A stretch of DNA of 64,000 nucleotides from Pseudovibrio japonicus (GTDB lineage Bacteria > Pseudomonadota > Alphaproteobacteria > Rhizobiales > Stappiaceae). The translations under genes and the position numbers were made by a program. The DNA lies in the NCBI RefSeq assembly GCF_014651595.1, contig NZ_BMXE01000004.1, positions 372,001-436,000 on the forward strand, read 5' to 3'. Below are positions 58,068 through 64,000 of this stretch, one piece after another (within the stretch, counting starts at the first letter, position 1; the number at the start of each line of letters is the position of its first letter). The notes beneath the pieces are model-generated. The model worked only from the letters and a program-made list of their open reading frames with translations. It did no database searches and was not told the DNA's origin.

Positions 58068-59471
58068 TTAACGTCCATCTGGAGTCCGCAGACCAATCCA
58101 CTTGTCGCGTACCAGCCGATAGTGCTCCGTTGGATCGTAACGCGCACCACTCAGACCAAGATTATCAAAGTCAAGACGACCAACGGCTGAAAGCACTGCA
58201 TAAGCAGCAACCACACGGTCGCGCTGAGAGGTTACAAGCGTCACACGCGCATCAACCAGATCACTCTGTGAGTCCAGTACGTCCAGTGTGGTCCGCTGCC
58301 CAACACGCTGCTCTTCAATCACACCTTCCAGAGCAAGACGCGCTGCCGCGACTTCTGCTTCTGACGCTGTGATCGAGGCAATAGACGCATTCAGCTGCCC
58401 CCATGAGGAGATGGCCTGCGCGCGAATACTGTCGCGGGACACATCAACCATAAGCTCGGTCCGACCCAAATCTTCCTTCGCCTGACGAATTTGAGAGTAC
58501 TCACCACCGCCTTGATAGATCGGAATGGTCACGCGACCAAAGATTGAAGCTGTCACGCTTTTACCACCGCCCTGAGCACCAATTGGAAGGGAGCGATCAT
58601 TATAGAAAAATTCACCATCCAGATCTGCGGATGGCAGCAACACGCCCTCTGCAGTCTTCACCGCAAATTGGGCTGCATCAACCATGAACTGCGAGGTCTG
58701 GATAGAAGGATGCTCTTCCTGACCAATGGAGATTGCAGCAGATACCGTCTGTGGCAACAAACTGGATATATTGGTGCGTGCACTCAGGTTTGTTGGATCA
58801 ATGCCAATGACCTGACGAAAGATCGCGCGGCTGGTGTTCAGGTTTGCCAGCGCAGTATTCAACGCAGATTGCGCACGTGCCCGACCAGCTTCAGATTGGG
58901 ATACATCCGTCCGCGTACCTTCACCCACATTAAAGCGGTCGACGGAAGCCCGGACCTGTTCTTCCTGGAAGTTCAAATCGCTCCGGCGTAGGGAGACCAG
59001 CGCGGTATCACGAATAACATCCATGTAAGCGGTTGCAGCCTGAAACAGGGCCGTTTGTTCCTGAAAGCGCAGATCTTCACGCTGCGCACGCACAATCGCC
59101 TCAGCCTGACGTGTAGAATTTATCGTCCTGAAGCCCCGAAATAACGGTTGGTTCAACGTCGCGACAAAACGGGATTCAGAAAATGTTCGTGTCGAACGAG
59201 AAGCTACACCAAGGGTCTGATCAATAGTATCGGCCTCCTCCCACTGGCCACCATAAAGCGCCGAAGCAGAAAGGGTCGGGCGCCACCCGGACAACGCCTG
59301 TGGCACACCTTCATCCGTCACGCGAAGCTGTGCACGCGATGCGTTCAATGTCGGGTTATTTTGATAGGTAGCAGCCAATGCTTCCTGAATAGTAAGGGCA
59401 TTTGCACCCTGAGCACTCACAAGCAAGCCAACTGCGGCTACTGCACCCGCTAACGTTTTCCGAGAAACCAC
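58068..59471 (-). CDS. tolC: TolC family outer-membrane channel protein
   Basis: A 467-residue outer-membrane efflux or type I secretion channel. A signal peptide ends at about residue 25 (QGANA). Two outer-membrane-efflux repeats of long amphipathic helices follow, with TIQEALAATYQNNPTLNASRA at the start. The GQRTTLDVLDSQSDLVDARV signature lies in the second repeat. The chosen start is a GTG at 59471 with GAGG eight bases upstream; the frame also contains a TTG at 59489. Its position between pcm and popZ/valS is common in alphaproteobacteria. It partners inner-membrane exporters that are not in this window. Confidence 0.94.
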   Translation of the reverse strand: MVSRKTLAGAVAAVGLLVSAQGANALTIQEALAATYQNNPTLNASRAQLRVTDEGVPQALSGWRPTLSASALYGGQWEEADTIDQTLGVASRSTRTFSESRFVATLNQPLFRGFRTINSTRQAEAIVRAQREDLRFQEQTALFQAATAYMDVIRDTALVSLRRSDLNFQEEQVRASVDRFNVGEGTRTDVSQSEAGRARAQSALNTALANLNTSRAIFRQVIGIDPTNLSARTNISSLLPQTVSAAISIGQEEHPSIQTSQFMVDAAQFAVKTAEGVLLPSADLDGEFFYNDRSLPIGAQGGGKSVTASIFGRVTIPIYQGGGEYSQIRQAKEDLGRTELMVDVSRDSIRAQAISSWGQLNASIASITASEAEVAAARLALEGVIEEQRVGQRTTLDVLDSQSDLVDARVTLVTSQRDRVVAAYAVLSAVGRLDFDNLGLSGARYDPTEHYRLVRDKWIGLRTPDGR

Positions 59472-59870
59472 TTCATATGCCTCAAACAAAGGTCAATCTT
59501 ACGAACCGCAAACCCAACACGTTTGCCGAAAAATTTATCATATTCGACGTTTTCCGACCCCCGCGATCAAACCGGTTTCGAAAAAAAATAAAAACTGCGA
59601 CGAACAGGCAACATCTAATTGATGCAATTAACTAGCCCATGCGCAGATATCATTCCCCGAAGGCACACTAATTGAACCATTAAGATTTTACTACTGTTTT
59701 TTCACCCAATAATTGATACGTGGATATCTCTTTATGGACGGCAAATCAGTCTGCACCCACTAGCAGCTTTCCCTTGATCCAAACTGAACTGGCCCTGCCT
59801 ACAAACAGCAGGACCGGCAAACTGTAATTCACATCACGAAAACCAAACTCAAGCAGAAAACTGCACAGAA
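59472..59870. other. Spacer upstream of tolC
   Basis: About 400 AT-rich bases with no supported gene. It should contain the tolC promoter, which I could not define. Confidence 0.5.
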
Positions 59871-59903
59871 AAAACAAAAAAGGCGAAGGTTTCCCCTCGC
59901 CTT
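59871..59903 (-). terminator. Intrinsic terminator after the PCMT-family gene
   Basis: On the minus strand AAGGCGAGG pairs with CCTTCGCCTT around GGAAA, followed by TTTTTTGTTTTTT. Confidence 0.9.
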
Positions 59904-59929
59904 ATATCTCCACACAACAAATACAAGTT

Positions 59930-60589
59930 TTAAAACTCAAAGACTTCCGGCTTCTCAAAACCAGGAAGCGCACAGGCATGCGCATTAAACGCAAATACAG
60001 CGCTCACATTATCGCCAGATCGGGTGTAGCACCGCGCAACGCCCGCATTACTTTCACCTTCAACAACAACAAGACGGCCACCGTCTTTCAGCTGTGCAGT
60101 CAACGCTTCTGGCAGCACCTCAACAGAACCGTTCACCAGAATAACATCATAGGGGGCGTCAGCCGCATAGCCCTTGGTCAGGTCACCATCAATCACTGCA
60201 GCATTCTCAATACCGAGCTGCTCCAGATTGGCAGAGGCAGCTTCTGACAACGCCACATCGGCTTCCAAGCCAACAACAGATTCGGCAAGGTAAGAGATCA
60301 CCGCAACGCCATAACCAGAAGCAGCCCCCACAACCAGAACCACATCCTTGTCGGTAATATCAGCCAGCTGCACAAGACGACCAAAGATGTGTGGCTTGAG
60401 CATCTTGCGCTCACCTTTTTCATCCACCACCACATCTTCGTCTATATAGGCCAGCTCCCTCAGATTTTCCGGAACGAACTTTTCGCGGGGCACCTTGCCC
60501 ATGGCACCAATAATGCGCAGGTCTGTAATATCATTGGTTCGCAGCTGATTATCGACCATCAGTGTTCTTTGTTCCGCGAAGTTGACCAT
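59930..60589 (-). CDS. Protein-L-isoaspartate O-methyltransferase-family protein, divergent type
   Basis: A 219-residue Rossmann methyltransferase. The SAM motif is VVLVVGAASGYGVAVISYLA, followed by VVGLEAD and the strand APYDVILVNGSVEVLP. It belongs to the alphaproteobacterial PCMT-like group found beside tolC. The N-terminal substrate motif of true isoaspartate methyltransferases (SQPY-type) is replaced by KPHIFGRLVQ, so repair of isoaspartate is doubtful. The ATG at 60589 has GAGG five bases upstream and is preferred to one seven codons earlier. Confidence 0.88.
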   Translation of the reverse strand: MVNFAEQRTLMVDNQLRTNDITDLRIIGAMGKVPREKFVPENLRELAYIDEDVVVDEKGERKMLKPHIFGRLVQLADITDKDVVLVVGAASGYGVAVISYLAESVVGLEADVALSEAASANLEQLGIENAAVIDGDLTKGYAADAPYDVILVNGSVEVLPEALTAQLKDGGRLVVVEGESNAGVARCYTRSGDNVSAVFAFNAHACALPGFEKPEVFEF

Positions 60590-60890
60590 CCTGTCCTCAC
60601 TGTCTCGCAAGATTCTTTGGCTGAGAAATATCGTTCATGCAGCACAAACACAAGCTGCCACATCCCTAAAAATAAACGGTACCCTCTGTTGTTTTTCTAT
60701 TTTTGAATTTTGCAACGCAAATATGAACTTTCTCATGAAGGCAGAAGACAAAAAGAAAGGCAGATTGACATCTACCTAGTCAGGTAAACCCCATAGATTT
60801 CGGTGTTTTACACAAGAGTGATAGCAGAATCGAAATTGCCCGCTTGACTATCGGGGCCAAATATCAGAAAAGCCCTCTCACACCACACGG
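60590..60890. other. Spacer between the PCMT-family gene and tRNA-Cys
   Basis: About 300 bases with no supported gene. TTGACT at 60844-60849 is a candidate -35 for tRNA-Cys, but the matching -10 is weak. Confidence 0.45.
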
Positions 60891-60964
60891 GGCCTCTTGG
60901 CGGAGTGGTGACGCAGCGGATTGCAAATCCGTGTACGCCGGTTCGATTCCGGCAGAGGCCTCCA
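60891..60964 (+). tRNA. tRNA-Cys (GCA)
   Basis: A 74-base cloverleaf with GGCCTCT acceptor, anticodon stem CGGAT with loop TGCAAAT (GCA), T-arm GCCGGTTCGATTCCGGC and an encoded CCA end. It is single copy in this window. Confidence 0.97.
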
Positions 60965-61351
60965 CTTTCTTCTCCCCATTGTTTTCATTATATTTATTTG
61001 GGTTCTTCCCGCACTTTTAGTGCTATTGGAAAAAGTGAGGGATTTGTGGACGCTTTATGCGCCATGAGCTTGGCGGTCTAGTGCAAAGCAACGTTGCAGA
61101 CGCAAAATCGGTGGCCACTTCTCAGCGTTATGCGCAAGTATTGAAACTGTGCTCTTTTGGTACCCCTTGCAAATCAAGAATACTCTTCCAAACCATGCAG
61201 AGCGCGGCTGCAAATGTCCGCTGGACCAGACCACACTGCCTTTGTCTGATCGATACAAACTAAGGATTAAGATTATTCATTTGAGCCGCTTGGCAAACAG
61301 TCCTATCTTCCAACGTGGTTGTCGGTGAAGTCTTGCAGGAACATTGAACGT
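60965..61351. other. Spacer after tRNA-Cys
   Basis: About 390 bases. Antisense frames of about 65 codons occur on both strands near 61055-61263 but have no ribosome site or family. No repeat of the tRNA 3' end was found, so there is no sign of an integrated element. Confidence 0.5.
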
Positions 61352-61780
61352 ATGAAGCGGTTTTCGGTTTTTACACTCGTTCTGTCATTATTGCTCGCAT
61401 CGGCTCAATCCGCCTCCAATGATGAGGATGAACTTGCGAGACAATTCGTAGAGCAATCCCAAATGCTGGAGTTGATGAGTGAGAGAACCCTGCTGGAATT
61501 GAGCCCAATCGTCTTCAACATTTACAAGAAGAAAAATTCAGACACAGCTAAGGAACTTACCGACAGCCTCATCTCTGAGATGGCAGAGAGGTTTGCGAGG
61601 AGCAGAACTGACCTATCCACACAGCTCATCACACGTCTCACAAACAAGTTTTCAAAGGACGAACTAGAGCAGCTATTACAATCAGGCCATACCTATGAGC
61701 AAGATTTTCATCTCTTAAACGTCAAGTTGGAGTTTGACACCAACTCAAAGACTTTCCGCTTAGTTGATGTTCCAGATTAA
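61352..61780 (+). CDS. Small exported protein, unknown function
   Basis: A 142-residue protein that I do not recognise with confidence. A signal peptide spans about residues 1-21 (VFTLVLSLLLASAQS). A mostly helical, charged mature region follows, ending in a short strand-like segment (VKLEFDTNSKTFRLVDV). It slightly resembles DUF2059-type periplasmic proteins in its helical repeats, but I would not assign it. The ATG at 61352 has AGGA 11 bases upstream; an earlier TTG frame at 61319 is less likely. It is convergent with the acyltransferase. Confidence 0.7.
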   Translation: MKRFSVFTLVLSLLLASAQSASNDEDELARQFVEQSQMLELMSERTLLELSPIVFNIYKKKNSDTAKELTDSLISEMAERFARSRTDLSTQLITRLTNKFSKDELEQLLQSGHTYEQDFHLLNVKLEFDTNSKTFRLVDVPD

Positions 61781-61837
61781 AACTTCACGTTGCTAAGCTC
61801 AACACTAGCACTCCAAATTCGACGCACCATCCCCGTT

Positions 61838-63820
61838 TCACGGACTACCGAGAAAGAGCTCACGGACGACCTTTGAAGCCCCAGTCACGCTCAGGTGGTT
61901 GTTATCGACGTAATAGAACCCACCCGCATCTGCCATTTGGCAGTTTTGCCCCTCACAGAGCACCGACTTCAAATCTGCAAGCTCGACAAAATCATATTTG
62001 TCAGCAACCATTTGCAGCGTCCGGTCCAGCCGAAACTGCCTGTCCAGATCATCCATTTCCCTGAACTTGCAAGCAGGTTCATAAACCTCCCTATCCCGAT
62101 ACAGATACAAGATCCGGCATGGCTTGAGCCTTTGTGGGCTGACCGCTTCCGGTACTTGAGTAGCTATCACAACACTCTTTCCCAGGCGCCCGAGAAACTG
62201 AAGGCTCTCCTCTAAATGCACAACTTCAGCAGGAAGGATGGAGGACTGTGCGGCGGATACATCCGTCTCCTCCCCTGCACGCGTCAGGTTCAGCAAGGAG
62301 TGCCAGCGCGCGGCAATCACCACCGTTTTTGCCTCTGGAAATCTGCCAAGCTGTCGGCCTACGGTTTCCCGGTTAAAATGAGCACACTTGGCAGCAGAGT
62401 TTTTGTAGTTGTACAGATACGGACCACAGGCAGGCGTTTGAAAAACAACAGCTCGCAGTTTTGCAGCCTCAAACGCCTCACTCATCCCAAGACCAAGCAC
62501 GCGCGCATGAGAATCTCCCCAAACAAACAGCGATGGTTTAGCCTCCTCAAAACCAACATCACAGGTAAATGTGCGCTGCGGTCCACTCAGTTGCCGACAG
62601 TGGTCTTCCTCAAAAGAATGATCCTGCTGCAACTGTAACGTCATCTCTAAAACATTGTCGGGAATAAACGCACGAAGGAGCTGACTATTGTTGATCACCA
62701 CAAGGCTAAATAGCACCGTCAACGCCGTCATGGCCGTCAACCACCGCTTATGAACCGGGACCGGTTGCCTCCCACAAACTCTGAACGGTTTCTCAACAAG
62801 CCAGTAAAGTAGACAAGCCAGCAGGAGCGAGAGCGCCACCCCCATGTGCGCTCGCACAAACAGGCTTTCCCGCATAGGGTCCATAATGTGCATGAGGACA
62901 ACTATTGGCCAATGCACCAAGTACAAACTGTAGGAAATCCGGCCCAACGCCCTTACGGGAGACAACTCTAGTGAATATGCGGTCACCTTATTCCCAGCGA
63001 CACCCTGCCAAAGCAACACGGCTGTTGCCAATGTCGGAACGAGCGCCACAAAACCGGGCCAGCCTGCTTGCGGAGCATAAAAAGCGCAGACAGCAAGCGT
63101 GAGGATGCCAAAGGCCGAAACCAGATTTGAGCTGATTGAAGACTGCCTGACGTCCTTCTCTTGCGACACAATCGCGATAAGGCCACCCACGCAAAACTGC
63201 CAGAGCCGTGTGAGGATTGAGAAATAGGCAACTTCCGGATCATGCACCGCAAGGATCACAGCGCTGATGAATGATACCAGCGCCACGGAGCCAATCACCG
63301 ATACCTTAAAAAGCAGCGACCTCTTTGAGATTATAAACAAAAGCAGCGGCCAAAGCAGATAGAACTGCACCTCAACCCCAAGTGACCACAAATGCAGAAC
63401 CGGCTTCTCAATTGCCGCAATATCAAAGTACCCCGCCCCCGAAGACGGCGCATAGATGTTGTAGGAAAACAGCGATGCATAGAGGAAGGAAACCGGGAAG
63501 TCATAGAGAAGAAACTCTGAGGGGTAGCTGAGAAACAACAGCGCAAGAGCCGCCAGTACCACATAATAGGCCGGTGCAATGCGCCAAAATCGTTTCCGAT
63601 AAAACCTCCCAACCCCATGTAAAGACCAATCAAACTGCCGCCCAAGCACAATCTGTGTCATGAGAAAACCAGAGAGGACAAAAAAGATATCAACCCCGAT
63701 AAAGCCACCAGCGACACCCGGCAGGTTGAAATGAAAGAGCACGACAAAAGCAACGGCGAGCCCCCGTAAACCTTCAATATCAGGCCGATAGCCCAAGCGC
63801 TGGTTCTTTGTGCTCGTCAT
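61838..63820 (-). CDS. Acyltransferase-3 family membrane protein with C-terminal SGNH domain (OafA/PatB-like)
   Basis: A 660-residue enzyme that probably adds acetyl or other acyl groups to a surface sugar such as O-antigen, exopolysaccharide or peptidoglycan. The N-terminal acyltransferase-3 domain has ten or so membrane helices and the motifs LRGLAVAFVVLFHF (catalytic His region) and GFIGVDIFFVLSGFLMT. The periplasmic SGNH domain (about residues 400-660) has the nucleophile motif VWGDSHARV and the closing DNNHLS with the catalytic Asp and His. The ATG at 63820 with GGAAG seven bases upstream is chosen. The acceptor is unknown. Confidence 0.93.
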   Translation of the reverse strand: MTSTKNQRLGYRPDIEGLRGLAVAFVVLFHFNLPGVAGGFIGVDIFFVLSGFLMTQIVLGRQFDWSLHGVGRFYRKRFWRIAPAYYVVLAALALLFLSYPSEFLLYDFPVSFLYASLFSYNIYAPSSGAGYFDIAAIEKPVLHLWSLGVEVQFYLLWPLLLFIISKRSLLFKVSVIGSVALVSFISAVILAVHDPEVAYFSILTRLWQFCVGGLIAIVSQEKDVRQSSISSNLVSAFGILTLAVCAFYAPQAGWPGFVALVPTLATAVLLWQGVAGNKVTAYSLELSPVRALGRISYSLYLVHWPIVVLMHIMDPMRESLFVRAHMGVALSLLLACLLYWLVEKPFRVCGRQPVPVHKRWLTAMTALTVLFSLVVINNSQLLRAFIPDNVLEMTLQLQQDHSFEEDHCRQLSGPQRTFTCDVGFEEAKPSLFVWGDSHARVLGLGMSEAFEAAKLRAVVFQTPACGPYLYNYKNSAAKCAHFNRETVGRQLGRFPEAKTVVIAARWHSLLNLTRAGEETDVSAAQSSILPAEVVHLEESLQFLGRLGKSVVIATQVPEAVSPQRLKPCRILYLYRDREVYEPACKFREMDDLDRQFRLDRTLQMVADKYDFVELADLKSVLCEGQNCQMADAGGFYYVDNNHLSVTGASKVVRELFLGSP

Positions 63821-63900
63821 GAAAATCTTCCAAACTGCAACACGATAGCTATGCCGCAATCATCCGATTTTCATTGTCACGGACAATCTTTCGATTGTGT

Positions 63901-64000
63901 ATGGTGATAATTCCTAGCAAATACCCAGATGGCCCCGAAAAGCCAGAATACCTCACCTACCGCGCATGGAACGCAGCCCACACAGACCCAAAGGTTGCAC
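63901..64000 (+). CDS. Possible start of an unidentified gene, cut by the right edge
   Basis: An open frame from ATG 63901 reads MVIIPSKYPDGPEKPEYL and on through 33 codons to the window end, with plausible codon use. No ribosome site is visible, and the frame is also open upstream, so the start is uncertain. It is divergent from the acyltransferase. I cannot name it. Confidence 0.4.
   Translation, partial: MVIIPSKYPDGPEKPEYLTYRAWNAAHTDPKVA

Overview
The window is a slice of a chromosome from an alphaproteobacterium, most likely of the order Hyphomicrobiales (Rhizobiales). A Stappiaceae/Pseudovibrio-like genome is my best guess from gene order, moderate GC and protein flavour, but it cannot be proved from this sequence. 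The supporting signs are the neighbourhood nuoA-H / hupB / lon / clpX / clpP / tig, a PopZ-type (DUF2497) protein next to a TolC-type channel and valS, a DUF2155 protein, an RNase E with an acidic insertion in its S1 domain, and CtrA-type TTAA-N7-TTAA boxes. Nearly all of the window is core genome. I found no prophage, integrase, transposase, CRISPR array or defence system.

Layout. Positions 1-7793 (minus strand) hold the first part of the complex I operon, nuoA-B-C-D-E-F-(unknown small membrane protein)-G-H, with nuoH running off the left edge. Next come four tandem tRNA-Asp genes (8447-8905), two tandem paralogous secreted peptidoglycan-binding-domain proteins (9284-11897, plus), a small membrane protein, and two tRNA-Val genes. 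Positions 13277-20489 (minus) are a protein quality-control block: hupB, lon, clpX, clpP and tig, with a possible small RNA between tig and clpP. tRNA-Leu, nnr (NAD(P)H-hydrate repair) and a VOC-fold protein follow.

Positions 23596-25791 hold glnB-glnA, with a well-formed sigma-54 promoter and an NtrC-type site upstream. A 1-kb spacer with a terminator and tiny ORFs precedes tyrS. Then come a methyltransferase, a giant AsmA/YhdP-like envelope protein on the opposite strand, a bcp peroxiredoxin plus DUF455 ferritin-like pair, and an M23 peptidase. The minus-strand group prfB (with an intact programmed +1 frameshift), PBP1A and the amidase amiC faces away from rne (RNase E). amiC is preceded by two perfect CtrA boxes.

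The right third holds an aminotransferase, an M48/TPR protease, a DsbA-like oxidoreductase, accB-accC-aat, a DUF2155 protein, a large MscS channel, valS, popZ, a TolC-type channel, a divergent PCMT-family methyltransferase and tRNA-Cys. The end looks more strain-variable: a small secreted protein, an OafA/SGNH-type O-acyltransferase and the start of an unidentified gene.

The functional themes are respiration (nuo), proteostasis (lon, clpXP, tig), nitrogen control (glnBA), cell wall and division (PBP1A, amiC, M23, PopZ), lipid synthesis entry (accBC) and RNA turnover (rne). The most unusual items are the unknown gene translationally embedded between nuoF and nuoG, an intrinsic-terminator-like hairpin inside the nuo operon, the candidate sRNA, the CtrA boxes at amiC, and the tandem peptidoglycan-binding paralogues.
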